From Cupriavidus sp. MP-37 (GTDB taxonomy: Bacteria; Pseudomonadota; Gammaproteobacteria; Burkholderiales; Burkholderiaceae), in NCBI RefSeq assembly GCF_020618415.1, contig NZ_CP085344.1, forward strand, positions 1 through 64,000: a stretch of DNA of 64,000 nucleotides. Reading direction: 5' to 3'. The translations under genes were made by a program, and so were the position numbers. Position 1 is the stretch's first letter. Every line of letters starts with the position of its first letter. Under the pieces are notes generated by a model. It ran no database searches. It saw only the letters and a program-made list of their open reading frames with translations, and had not been told where the DNA came from. Shown here piece by piece: positions 19,406 to 27,807 of the stretch.

Positions 19406-20408
19406 TTCCCCGCTCGATGCAACCAGGCCCATCGCGCTCAGGGCAGTGCGCGGCTTTCATGTCGGCGGACGGCCAGTCGATGTGGTCGACCTGCCGCATC
19501 GGCAGCTTGCCACGGTACCGGGCGTCCAGCCGCGCGTCTCCAACCCGAACGGGCGTTATCAGGTGGGACAGCTCTATGTCCAGCAATTCGCCCTGGCTGC
19601 GCCCACGGCCAGGTATCCGCTGCTGATGTGGCATGGCGGCGGCATGACCGGTGCCACCTGGGAATGCACACCGGATGGTCGTCCGGGTTGGCATGATTAC
19701 TTCATGCGCAAGGGATACGACACCTTTGTGAGCGACGCGGTAGAGCGTGGCAGGGCTTCCTGGGCGCCAGCCTGCCTGGTCTCGGAAATGCCGGAGCACC
19801 GAACGCTGGAGCAGGCATGGGACATCTTTCGCTTTGGCCCGGCGGAGGGATATGACGCTGCGAATGGAAAGCGCCAGGCCTTTGAGGGACAGCGGTTTCC
19901 GGTACACGCGCTGGACCAGCTCGCCAAACAGTTCGTGGCGCGATGGACCAGCACAGGGGGCATGGCGTTGGACGCCTATGTGGAGCTGATTCGACGAGTT
20001 GGCCCGTGCATGATCCTCGCGCACAGCGAAGGCGGACGCCTGGCTCAGCATGCCGCGCTGTCGGTGCCTGAACTGGTAAATGGACTGATCCTGGTTGAAC
20101 CCGCCGGTGCGCCATCGACAGCAGTGGAGGATGCAAGGCGACTGCGCGGCATTCCTCACTGTGTGTTGTGGGGTGACTATATTCCGCAGAGCCCGTTATG
20201 GACGATATATCGCCGGCAGGTAGAGGAGTGGTTGGCGGCTGTGCAGCAAGCGGGGGCGGAAGTGACCGAATTTGACTTGCCCGCCATGGGCATCCGCGGG
20301 AATTCGCATTTGCCGATGATGGACGACAACAACATCCATATTGCCGGGCTCGTCCACGAGTGGATCAGTCGTGCTGGGGAGGGTAACGGTCAGGTCAAAT
20401 GGATGTAG
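19395..20408 (+). CDS. Alpha/beta hydrolase (esterase-like)
   Basis: The product has 337 residues. Alpha/beta-hydrolase marks are an oxyanion segment MWHGGGMTGATWE, the nucleophile elbow AHSEGGRLA with the active Ser, an acidic residue in the LWGDYIPQ region, and a C-terminal GNSHLPMMDD with the likely catalytic His. No signal peptide is evident, so it should be cytoplasmic. The ATG at 19395 overlaps the transporter gene's end. An ester or lactone of an imported hydroxy acid is a reasonable substrate guess from context only. Confidence 0.85.
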   Translation: MSTDSPLDATRPIALRAVRGFHVGGRPVDVVDLPHRQLATVPGVQPRVSNPNGRYQVGQLYVQQFALAAPTARYPLLMWHGGGMTGATWECTPDGRPGWHDYFMRKGYDTFVSDAVERGRASWAPACLVSEMPEHRTLEQAWDIFRFGPAEGYDAANGKRQAFEGQRFPVHALDQLAKQFVARWTSTGGMALDAYVELIRRVGPCMILAHSEGGRLAQHAALSVPELVNGLILVEPAGAPSTAVEDARRLRGIPHCVLWGDYIPQSPLWTIYRRQVEEWLAAVQQAGAEVTEFDLPAMGIRGNSHLPMMDDNNIHIAGLVHEWISRAGEGNGQVKWM

Positions 20409-20550
20409 CAACCCTAGTCGCCAGCACGCATGAAGTTTGGGACGGCGATGGGTGTGGGCCACGCCAGTTCGCCGTTGCAACTGCAAGTTTGATGGCTGAG
20501 AAAAACGCGAAGATCCACAGGCGATTGAGTCGACGCTCCGGCGCTTGCTG

Positions 20551-21873
20551 TCATCGCTCCTGCCCCTGCCGCAACGCCGGCGCCACCGCACACGCCACCA
20601 ACAGCAGCGCCGCCATGATGATCAGTCCATTACGCGTGCTACCGCTCGCCTGTTCGATCAGCCCCATCACCGACGGTCCGATAAAGCCTCCAATCAGCCC
20701 GCAGGTATTGATCAGCGCCAGCCCGCCCGCCAGCGCCACCCCTTTCAGCCGCGACGACGGAAACAGGAACACGATTGACTGCACCACGAAGAACATCAGC
20801 GCAGTCAGTGAGAAGCCCACCAGCGCCATCACCGGGCCGGCGAAGGCGGCAATCAGCAGGCCGCCGGCCATTACCGCCAGTCCCAGGCAGAGTAGTCGAC
20901 GGCCGCGGCCCGGCGTATTGGCATGGCGCGGCAGCCAGGCGGCGCCGATGGCGGCGGCGATCCACGGCAGCGAATTGAGCAAGCCGATTTCCACGGGCGT
21001 AAGCTTGCCGTAGGTGCCGATGATGCCCGGCAGGAAGAAGATCACCGTGTAGATCGAGATCTGGTGGCAGAAGTAGATGAAGATCGCCAGCCAGACCTGC
21101 GGATCGCGCATGGCGCCCAGGAATGAGTGGCCGGCCTTGCCGGTGCCGGCATCGGCGGCTTCGGCGGCAAGGCGGGTGCGCACGGCCTGGGCCTGCGCGG
21201 GCGTCAGCCACGGGGCGCTGTCCGGCCCGTCGGGCAGCTTCTTCCAGACGATGGCGGCAAGGAACACGGCGGGCAGGCCTTCGAGCACGAACATCCATTG
21301 CCAGCCCTTGAACCCCCAGATGCCGTCCATGGCCAGCAGGGCGCCGCCCAGCGGACCGCTGACGATGTTGGCGATGCAGACACCCAGCAGGAAGTAGCCC
21401 ACCGCGCGGGCGCGCTCCTCGCGGCCGAACCAGTAGGTCAGGTAGAGCATCACGCCGGGGAAAAGTCCGGCCTCGGCCGCGCCCAGCAGCACCCGCATGA
21501 TGTAGAAGGAAGTCTCGCCCTGTACGAACGCCATCGCCGCGGACAGCAGGCCCCATGTCACCATGATGCGTGTGATCCAGAAGCGCGCCCCGACCCGATG
21601 CATGATCAGGTTGCTCGGGATCTCCAGCAAGGCATAGCTGAGGAAGAACAGGCCCGCACCCAGGCCGTAGGCGGCGGCCGAGATGTTCAGGTCGACCGCG
21701 ATGTGGGTCTTGGCCAGCGCGATGTTGGTGCGGTCCAGGAAGCTGATCACGTACGACAGCACCAGCAAGGGCATGAGCTTGCGGAACAGTAGCGCGGTCA
21801 GCGGGCGGTCGGTCGGCGCGGCCAGCGGCGGTGCGCCCGAGGCGGGTACGGTCTGCATGTGCGTGGTCTCCAT
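20551..21873 (-). CDS. MFS transporter, anion:cation symporter (ACS) type
   Basis: The 440-residue protein has twelve predicted membrane segments. The ACS signature near the N-terminus is SYVISFLDRTNIALAK, followed by LGAAEAGLFPGVMLYLTYWF. Such permeases take up organic acids (phthalate, hexuronate, tartrate types). An alternative start is Met6 at 21858. It is the last gene of a minus-strand set with a beta-keto acid cleavage enzyme and a dehydrogenase, and probably imports their substrate. A GC-rich hairpin lies in the 105-base gap upstream. Confidence 0.9.
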   Translation of the reverse strand: METTHMQTVPASGAPPLAAPTDRPLTALLFRKLMPLLVLSYVISFLDRTNIALAKTHIAVDLNISAAAYGLGAGLFFLSYALLEIPSNLIMHRVGARFWITRIMVTWGLLSAAMAFVQGETSFYIMRVLLGAAEAGLFPGVMLYLTYWFGREERARAVGYFLLGVCIANIVSGPLGGALLAMDGIWGFKGWQWMFVLEGLPAVFLAAIVWKKLPDGPDSAPWLTPAQAQAVRTRLAAEAADAGTGKAGHSFLGAMRDPQVWLAIFIYFCHQISIYTVIFFLPGIIGTYGKLTPVEIGLLNSLPWIAAAIGAAWLPRHANTPGRGRRLLCLGLAVMAGGLLIAAFAGPVMALVGFSLTALMFFVVQSIVFLFPSSRLKGVALAGGLALINTCGLIGGFIGPSVMGLIEQASGSTRNGLIIMAALLLVACAVAPALRQGQER

Positions 21874-21951
21874 CGGCGGATACGGCGCCGCGCGCGTGGC
21901 GCGGGCTTGCCATTCGGCCTGGTTGATGTCTTTCGGTGATCGATGCCTGCC

Positions 21952-21973
21952 CGGGCCGCGCCGCGGCGGCCCG
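21952..21973. repeat. GC-rich hairpin between BKACE and MFS genes
   Basis: CGGGCCGC (21952-21959) pairs perfectly with GCGGCCCG (21966-21973) around a 6-base loop. No T-run follows on the minus strand. It may damp transcription or stabilise the upstream message within the operon. Its role is unproven. Confidence 0.4.
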
Positions 21974-21978
21974 GCGGT

Positions 21979-22911
21979 TCAGAAGGCGGTGCCTGCGGCG
22001 CCCTTGAGGTCGAGGATGTCGCGGGCTTCGTCTGGGGTGGCGACGTCGATGTTCAGCGCTTCCAGCACGGTCCGGATGCGCGTGACCTGCTCGGCGCTGG
22101 AGGCGGCCAGCTGGCCCGGGCCGATCCAGAGCGAATCCTCCAGGCCGACGCGCACGTTGGCGCCCATTGCAGCGCCGATGGTGGCCAGCGGAATCTGATT
22201 GCGGCCGGCTCCCAGGATCGACCAGCGGAACTGATCCCCGAACAGGCGCTGCGCGGTGCGGTGCATGTGCATCAGGTCTTCCGGATCAGGTCCGATGCCG
22301 CCGAGGATGCCGAACACGGACTGGATAAACACCGGACCCTTGACCAGGCCACGGTCGAGGAAGTGCCGCAGGTTGTACAGATGGCTGATGTCATAGCACT
22401 CGAATTCGAAACGCGTGCCGTTGGCATTGCCGATGCGCAGGATGTTCTCGATGTCCTGGTACGTGTTCTTGAAGATCAGGTTGCGGCTGTTCTCCAGGTG
22501 CTCGCGCTCCCAGTCATGACGGAAATCCTTGAAGCGCTCCAGCATCGGGAACAGCCCGAAGTTCATCGAGCCCATGTTCAGCGAGGCCAGTTCCGGCTTG
22601 AAGGTGGTGGCCGGCAGCATGCGCTCTTCCACCGTCATGTGCGGGCTGCCGCCGGTGGTGATATTGATCACGGCGTTGGTCTCGGCGCTGATCCTGCTGA
22701 GGAACGGCCGGAACAACTCGGGGTCTTGGGACGGGCGCCCGTCCTTCGGGTCGCGGGCGTGCAGGTGCAGGATGGCGGCGCCGGCGCGTGCCGCGTCGAT
22801 GGCGGCTTGTGCGATCTCGTCGGCGGTCACCGGCAGGTGGGGCGACATGCTGGGCGTGTGGATGGCGCCGGTCGGGGCGCAGGTGATGATGGCTTTGGCT
22901 CGCTTGGCCAT
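21979..22911 (-). CDS. Beta-keto acid cleavage enzyme (BKACE, DUF849)
   Basis: BKACE enzymes split a beta-keto acid with acetyl-CoA to give acetoacetate and a new CoA ester, using zinc. The 310-residue length fits the family. Typical segments are AIITCAPTGAIHTPSMSPHL, the metal-binding ILHLHARDPKDGRP, NITTGGSPHMTVEER and GRNQIPLATIGAAMG. The start at 22911 has AAGGA nine bases upstream; a longer frame adds 20 unrelated residues. It sits between an SDR dehydrogenase, which could make the keto acid, and a permease. The exact substrate is unknown. Confidence 0.92.
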   Translation of the reverse strand: MAKRAKAIITCAPTGAIHTPSMSPHLPVTADEIAQAAIDAARAGAAILHLHARDPKDGRPSQDPELFRPFLSRISAETNAVINITTGGSPHMTVEERMLPATTFKPELASLNMGSMNFGLFPMLERFKDFRHDWEREHLENSRNLIFKNTYQDIENILRIGNANGTRFEFECYDISHLYNLRHFLDRGLVKGPVFIQSVFGILGGIGPDPEDLMHMHRTAQRLFGDQFRWSILGAGRNQIPLATIGAAMGANVRVGLEDSLWIGPGQLAASSAEQVTRIRTVLEALNIDVATPDEARDILDLKGAAGTAF

Positions 22912-22984
22912 GGTGATTCCTTGATCGGGATGGGTCGGAGGGTAGGCCGCGGATATCCGTCGGCCCCGCAAAGCGCCGGGCGCG

Positions 22985-23767
22985 CTAGCTGAGCGCCTGG
23001 GTCAGGCCGTCGACGACCATTTCCTGGCCGTGCACATTGGCCGCCTGGTCGCTGCAAAGGAAGCGCACCATGTTGGCGATGTCGCGCATCGTCACCATGC
23101 GCTGCAAGGCCGCCTGCGAGGTGTAGTTGCGCGTGACTTCCTCAAACGGCTTGCCGAGCGACTCGGCTTTCGCGGCAATCACGGCGCGGATACGCGGTCC
23201 ATCGACGGCACCGGGCAGCACCGTGTTCACACGGATGCCATCCGCGCCCAGTTCCAGCGCCAGCGATTTGGTAAAGCCCACCACCGCCCATTTCGAGGCA
23301 GAGTAGGCCGAACGGCCCGGCATGCCGAGATGTCCGGCGGCGGAAGACAGGTTGACGATCGACGGCGACCGCCCTTGCCGCAGGCGCGGCACCGCGGCGC
23401 GGGCGCACAGGAACTGACCGGTGATGTTGACGGCAAGCGTGCGCTCCCAGTCGGCCAGCGACAGGGTTTCCACACCACCCGTCGGGCCGGCAACCCCGGC
23501 ATTGTTGACCAGCACGTCCAGCCCGCCGAAGGCGTCATCCACCGCCTGGAACAGCGCCGCGACGTCGCTTTCCTTCGACACATCGGCCCGGATTGCCACC
23601 ACGCCGGGCAGCGTCGCGCCGACGCGTTCCAGGCTGTCGCCGGCCACGTCGCACACCGCGACGCGGGCGCCCGCCTCCACCAGGGCCCGCGTAATCTCCA
23701 GGCCAATCCCGTCCGCGCCGGCGGTCACCAGTACGCGCTTGCCGGCGAGCGATTCATCTTTCCACAT
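22985..23767 (-). CDS. SDR-family NAD(P)-dependent oxidoreductase
   Basis: This 260-residue classical short-chain dehydrogenase has the cofactor loop TAGADGIGLEI, the NNAGVAG motif (near 87), and a catalytic Ser-Tyr-Lys set in SSAAGHLG and YSASKWAV. An Asp at the end of beta-2 (AVCDVAGD) suggests a preference for NAD over NADP. It is the first gene of the operon with BKACE and the permease, divergent from a GntR regulator. It likely oxidises a beta-hydroxy acid to the beta-keto acid that BKACE cleaves; this is inference from gene order. Confidence 0.9.
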   Translation of the reverse strand: MWKDESLAGKRVLVTAGADGIGLEITRALVEAGARVAVCDVAGDSLERVGATLPGVVAIRADVSKESDVAALFQAVDDAFGGLDVLVNNAGVAGPTGGVETLSLADWERTLAVNITGQFLCARAAVPRLRQGRSPSIVNLSSAAGHLGMPGRSAYSASKWAVVGFTKSLALELGADGIRVNTVLPGAVDGPRIRAVIAAKAESLGKPFEEVTRNYTSQAALQRMVTMRDIANMVRFLCSDQAANVHGQEMVVDGLTQALS

Positions 23768-23821
23768 GATTCCAATCTCCTGGGAACAGGCCGATGCCTG
23801 CCTTCCGGACGAAGATTAAAA

Positions 23822-23833
23822 CTGTGATCACAG
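23822..23833. promoter_or_regulatory. Palindromic operator candidate CTGTGATCACAG
   Basis: A perfect 12-bp palindrome lies in the 95-base divergent gap between the SDR and GntR genes. It is centred about 60 bases upstream of the SDR start and 35 bases upstream of the GntR start. FCD-type GntR proteins commonly bind short palindromes in such gaps. It is not a CRP site, because the half-sites have no 6-base spacer. Confidence 0.5.
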
Positions 23834-23862
23834 ATCAAATATAGAGAATAACCCTATGTGCT

Positions 23863-24645
23863 ATGCTTCGCGGCATGCCCCTGAATGACCTCGTGACGCC
23901 CCTTGTCCGCCAGACGCTCAGCCGAGACGTCTACACGCAGCTGCGCGACCTGCTGGTCAGCGGCCAGATGATGCCGGGCGAGCAGATTTCGCTGCGCAAT
24001 ATCGCCGCCGCACTGGGTGTCAGCGTCATGCCGGTGCGCGAGGCGGTGCACCGGCTGGTGGCTGAGCAGGCCCTCGAACTCACGCCCAACCGTGCGCTGC
24101 GCGTGCCGCGCATGAGCGTCAGCCAGTTCGAGGAAATCACGAAGATCCGGATCGAGCTCGAGGGTCTCGCCACCGCCACCGCGGCGGAGCGCATCACTGA
24201 TGAGGAACTGAAGCAGGTACAGGCGCTGCACCGCCGGTTCGCCGACGAGATGGCCAAGCGCAATCCCGACGGCGCCGACGTCATCGCCGCGAACCAGGCC
24301 CTGCACTTCGCCGTCTACGCGGCGGCGCGCATGCCGATCCTGTTGCAGATGATCGAGTCAACGTGGCTGCGCATCGGCCCGATCCTGAACCATGACCTGC
24401 GCTCCGGCTCGCGCCGCGTGGAGGAGCGCGTGGCGGTCAAGCATCACGACAAGCTGGTAGAAGCGCTTCGCAAGCATGATGGTGCGGCGGCTTGTGCGGC
24501 GCTGCGTGGGGATATTGAGAGCGCAGCGGCTTATATTGTCTCTGCAGGGGTATTGGTCAATACGGAGAGGGCTGAGGGCGCGGAGGCTACGCTGGTGGCA
24601 GTGAAGCGGGGTGTGAAGGCCGGACGCGCGGGGGTGAAGCGCTGA
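23863..24645 (+). CDS. GntR-family regulator with FCD domain
   Basis: This 260-residue regulator has an N-terminal winged helix (VYTQLRDLLVSG, then SLRNIAAALGVSVMPVREAV). The C-terminal all-helical FCD domain contains the metal/ligand residues D/R...H...H (FAVYAAARM, VKHHDKLVEAL). Starts at 23863 and 23875 are both possible. It is divergent from the SDR-BKACE-MFS operon and most likely represses it, with a palindrome between them as candidate operator. The C-terminal tail is Lys/Gly-rich and poorly conserved in look. Confidence 0.92.
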   Translation: MLRGMPLNDLVTPLVRQTLSRDVYTQLRDLLVSGQMMPGEQISLRNIAAALGVSVMPVREAVHRLVAEQALELTPNRALRVPRMSVSQFEEITKIRIELEGLATATAAERITDEELKQVQALHRRFADEMAKRNPDGADVIAANQALHFAVYAAARMPILLQMIESTWLRIGPILNHDLRSGSRRVEERVAVKHHDKLVEALRKHDGAAACAALRGDIESAAAYIVSAGVLVNTERAEGAEATLVAVKRGVKAGRAGVKR

Positions 24646-24760
24646 GCTACGCGGCAAGCGTGAAGACGGCGCAACGCACGCAATCGAGCTGGCCTTCCTT
24701 GGGAAATAATTCGGTCCGCGAAGTCACGAAACTCGAATCTTCTGCCAGTCGGCTCAATCC

Positions 24761-25573
24761 TCAGTGGGTCGACAGAATACCGCTCGTTTCGACAGTCACC
24801 GTGTCTACCCCGACCAACGGCGCACCCGAGAGCTTGACGATGCCGGCGCCCGGGGCGAGCCAGGCTGTGCCTTCCAGTACCGGTAGGGGGTAGAAACTGT
24901 CGGGATCCTTGCGCTCGTAGTGAAGCGCCAACTTGCAGGCTCCCTTGTAGATAACACCCTTGGCCGTCACGTCCTCGCGGCCGACATACTGCACCGCCAC
25001 GGAAACCACACGTGTGATGGGCTTGAGCGCTGGCTGCGGCTTTGTGGCCAGTTCCGTGGCGTTCGCCTCGGCCACTGTGAAGTTGCGCGTCTCGTTAGGT
25101 TTCATGCCAGTCAGGCTCGGCGTGCCCGTCTGGCCAGTTGCCGTATCCGTATAGGTGAAGCGGCGGTACTTGTTGTAGCGGGACGAAGAGCCTTGGGAGT
25201 GGTCAGTGACGCCGATCGGGAAGATGGGCGATATCGGATCGAAATAGACGAGAGCATCGGTTCCGCCCCAGCCATAAACACCATCCAGCAGTTTGAGTTC
25301 GAGCGTGTCGTAACTGCCGCCGTCGAAGCTGGTCTTGCCGATGGCTTTGGTCCGGAACGTGGCGATCTGGATCATCGGTCCCCAGGTGAGCGTCGCGGTG
25401 ACCTGTTGACCGACCGCGGGGGCTGCCATGCAGCCGGCATCGAGCGGGTTGTTGGCCGCCGGGGGGCCACCACCACGGCCCTCGTCGGGTGTCTCTGTAT
25501 CACCCCCGCAGGACGCGAAGAGCAAGGTGGAAAGGCCCATCGCAACCAAGGTGGCATTTCGCTGCTTCCGCAT
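24761..25573 (-). CDS. Predicted lipoprotein of unknown function
   Basis: The 270-residue product begins with a lipoprotein signal peptide whose lipobox is LLFASC, followed by an acidic/Gly-rich linker (GGDTETPDEGRGGG). The mature part looks beta-rich, with no recognised domain. I use ATG 25573 because GGGAG precedes it at good spacing; ATG 25585 lies inside that ribosome site. It should be anchored in the outer membrane or periplasm. Its end faces the GntR gene; upstream is about 600 bases before the tandem lipoprotein array. Confidence 0.75.
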   Translation of the reverse strand: MRKQRNATLVAMGLSTLLFASCGGDTETPDEGRGGGPPAANNPLDAGCMAAPAVGQQVTATLTWGPMIQIATFRTKAIGKTSFDGGSYDTLELKLLDGVYGWGGTDALVYFDPISPIFPIGVTDHSQGSSSRYNKYRRFTYTDTATGQTGTPSLTGMKPNETRNFTVAEANATELATKPQPALKPITRVVSVAVQYVGREDVTAKGVIYKGACKLALHYERKDPDSFYPLPVLEGTAWLAPGAGIVKLSGAPLVGVDTVTVETSGILSTH

Positions 25574-25823
25574 ATCAACTCCCATTGCTTAGGTCTGTCA
25601 GGACACAGAGAGCCCGTCGGTTCTCTTGCTTTTTTATTTCCCTCATTCCGCTGGGGCCGGAATGCCAGATTGAGCCTATTGAATCTGCGCTAGTGCAGAT
25701 ATGGGAGCTATCCGATTCATCTGCGGAAAATTCCTAATGATCTCCAGAAATCCTCGTCTCGCATGCGTTATATGTTGCCGCACGTCATTTCCGGCAAAGG
25801 GGCCAGGCTTCGTTGACCTGTAA

Positions 25824-26190
25824 GTGTCAATGAAGATTAGGACGTTGCCTATATTCGCCCTGAGTTGTGCTTGCTACTGTCACCTGAAGATTAGCGCGGC
25901 GCGTAACGCCACGGCATCACACCGTAATGGAGAGTGTCCGTTGGCAACGCAAATCCAGACCGCGCCGACTCATCAGGACGGGAGCGCGGTCAATGGGCCA
26001 ATTGCATGCGATAGTTTAGGAAATCTAAAGTAAGGGATGACGAGATTTAAGCGAATGATGTTCGAGCTCCCAGACTGATATCGACATTCCACTGGCAGCG
26101 CTGTTCGCTGGAGTGACATTGCTCAATCAATACGGGCTGGACTAGTCTGCATTTCGTAATCAGAGCCAGCAATCGAAGGATGAAAAATGA
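25824..26190 (+). pseudogene. Decayed 3' remnant of a larger gene, copy 1
   Basis: From about 26004 to 26190 the DNA aligns by eye with the copy at 26829-27018 (shared GCGAATGATGTTCGAG, TCCACTGGC, TTTCGTAATCAGA). It is broken by stops and frameshifts (DSLGNLK then a stop). The reading continues upstream to roughly 25885 in an open frame (NGECPLATQIQTAP). Its original stop TGA overlaps the ATG of the next lipoprotein gene as ATGA. The parent gene is unidentified. The GC content is low for this genome. The 5' limit is approximate. Confidence 0.6.
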
Positions 26191-26828
26191 GTGGAGTGAA
26201 ATTCGTCGTTCTCCTGTCAGCTATCGCCTGTTCGGGCTGCTTCCACTCTCCCCCAAACTATCCCGGTGCGGGCGGGGAGAACATTAATCCATCTCACTAT
26301 GTTGATGCGGCATGCCTTGATTTGACTGGCCAGTATGAGGGGAAAGGAGTGCTTCTGGACGGTGATGCCACTGCGCAAGGCTGGGCAAGGACTAGGCGCT
26401 TAGACAATGTATTCCCATTTGTGAGTGCGGAAGAGGTGTCAGCGATTGACAAGGCTTCTAAGTCTGAGGCGGGAAGATTTCAATACCCAAATTATGGACA
26501 GGTGTCACGGGTCAGTGAGCGCAGCTTTCAAAGTAGATTCATATATCCCAACGGGAAATCTGAAATTCAGCGGTTCTCCTTTGAAGACAAGAAGCGCTTC
26601 GTTTGTACTGGGGTTGAGGGAAAGATAGCCTGGGGTGGCTCGAGCAAGGGAGGTCGTTCCGAGTTTGGGCCGAATACATCCGATTCGATGGCTATGCTTT
26701 ACTTCGACGAAAATGGCGACCTCATCTATGAGAAGTCTACGCAGATTCACATGAGCATGTTGCTTGGCGCTATTCCAACTGGGACGGTCAAACACTTTGC
26801 AAGATATCGGTTCAAGCGAATACGATGA
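26187..26828 (+). CDS. Tandem-array lipoprotein, copy 1 (putative immunity protein)
   Basis: The 213-residue lipoprotein has lipobox AIACSGC and mature start FHSPPNYPGAGGENINPSHY. It shares with two downstream paralogues the blocks YEGKG, LLDGDATAQ, a Phe-Val-Cys-Thr-Gly core (KRFVCTGVEGKIAWGG), GRSEFGPN, and the C-terminus RYRFKRI. One core Cys (FVCTG) and one near residue 50 (DAACLDL) could form a disulfide. I recognise no named domain. The 3' remnant of a larger gene directly upstream, with an ATGA overlap, suggests it was the partner (immunity) gene of a lost effector. That is inference. Codon use is AT-richer than the core genes. Confidence 0.7.
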   Translation: MSGVKFVVLLSAIACSGCFHSPPNYPGAGGENINPSHYVDAACLDLTGQYEGKGVLLDGDATAQGWARTRRLDNVFPFVSAEEVSAIDKASKSEAGRFQYPNYGQVSRVSERSFQSRFIYPNGKSEIQRFSFEDKKRFVCTGVEGKIAWGGSSKGGRSEFGPNTSDSMAMLYFDENGDLIYEKSTQIHMSMLLGAIPTGTVKHFARYRFKRIR

Positions 26829-27018
26829 TACTGCGTACGACAGCCTCGGCAACCTCAAGGAAGGAATGACATCATTCCAGCGAATGATGTTCGAGATTCA
26901 GACGGATATCGATATTCCACTGGCTGCGCCATTCGCCGCGGTAACATTGCTCAACCAATATGGTATCGACTGGTCAGTCTTTCGTAATCAGATCCAGCAT
27001 TCGAAGGATAGAAAATGA
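26829..27018 (+). pseudogene. 3' remnant of a larger gene, copy 2 (open frame)
   Basis: Immediately after the stop of lipoprotein copy 1 begins a frame reading YDSLGNLKEGMTSFQ, then DIDIPLAAPFAAVTLLNQYG, and ending HSKDRK. Its TGA overlaps the ATG of lipoprotein copy 2 as ATGA (27015-27018). It has no start or ribosome site of its own in this segment and matches the broken copy at 26004-26190. It therefore looks like the C-terminus of a large protein, duplicated together with each lipoprotein gene. The identity of that protein is unknown. Confidence 0.65.
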
Positions 27019-27656
27019 AGCGAGCGATATTTATTCCGGTAATGCTGACCTTAGCATGTTCCGGGTGTCTCCATTCGCCACCAACCTATCCAGGTGCTGG
27101 GGGCGACAACGTCAATCCTTCCGATTACGTTGACGCCGCTTGTCCTGATCTGAATGGAAAATATGAGGGTAAGGGCGAATTAGTTGAAGGCGATGCGGTT
27201 GCGCAGAGCCGAGAGCAAACTTGGCGGATTGACCGAGTTTTTCCATACACAGACAGCGTCGATGCTTCCGCCGTCCAACTCGCGGCACAGCTACCTGATG
27301 GACGCCTCCAGCAACCCCTCCATGGAAGTGTGAGTGCAAGTCGAAAGCGGGTACTCAAGGTCGTAGTCAGCTACCCAAACGGAAAGACAGCTTCCTATGA
27401 ACCTACCTTTGAGGACAAGGCGAAGTTCGTATGCACGGGGCGGACGGGGAAGATCATCTGGGGAGGACCAAGCCAAAGCGGGCGATCTGAATTTGGGCCG
27501 AATCATTCGGATGCTTTTCGAGCATTGTATTTAGATCATGATGGCGCATTAATTCTGGAGCGAGGGATGCAGGTGCATATGAGCATGTTTCTTGGCGCGG
27601 TTCCGACAGGTACTGCAAAGCGCTTCTCAAAGTATAAATTCAGAAGGATCCAATGA
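27015..27656 (+). CDS. Tandem-array lipoprotein, copy 2 (putative immunity protein)
   Basis: The 213-residue paralogue of the previous lipoprotein has lipobox TLACSGC, mature start LHSPPTYPGAGGDNVNPSDY, and the shared blocks KYEGKGELVEGDAVAQ, KFVCTGRTGKIIWGG and GRSEFGPN, ending YKFRRIQ. It starts inside the stop codon of the upstream remnant (ATGA), the best preserved of these junctions. The paralogues differ mostly in the middle third (residues 75-125), where a partner-specific surface might lie. Outer-membrane or periplasmic location is expected. Confidence 0.72.
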   Translation: MKRAIFIPVMLTLACSGCLHSPPTYPGAGGDNVNPSDYVDAACPDLNGKYEGKGELVEGDAVAQSREQTWRIDRVFPYTDSVDASAVQLAAQLPDGRLQQPLHGSVSASRKRVLKVVVSYPNGKTASYEPTFEDKAKFVCTGRTGKIIWGGPSQSGRSEFGPNHSDAFRALYLDHDGALILERGMQVHMSMFLGAVPTGTAKRFSKYKFRRIQ

Positions 27657-27807
27657 TGAGGGGAGTGTGCACAGTGTGCATCAGATGTGTTCCAAGGAAA
27701 TCGGAGGCGGAGATGTCTGCTAGATCAGATCCGTGGCTGCCAAAATTATGAGATGAGGCGGTCGGCCAGGTTTTTGCAATCAGGCAATGCATCAAATAGA
27801 TGAAAAA

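Noticed and set aside
23822..23833. CRP site at TGTGATCACA
   Set aside because: The half-sites TGTGA and TCACA overlap directly instead of being separated by six bases.
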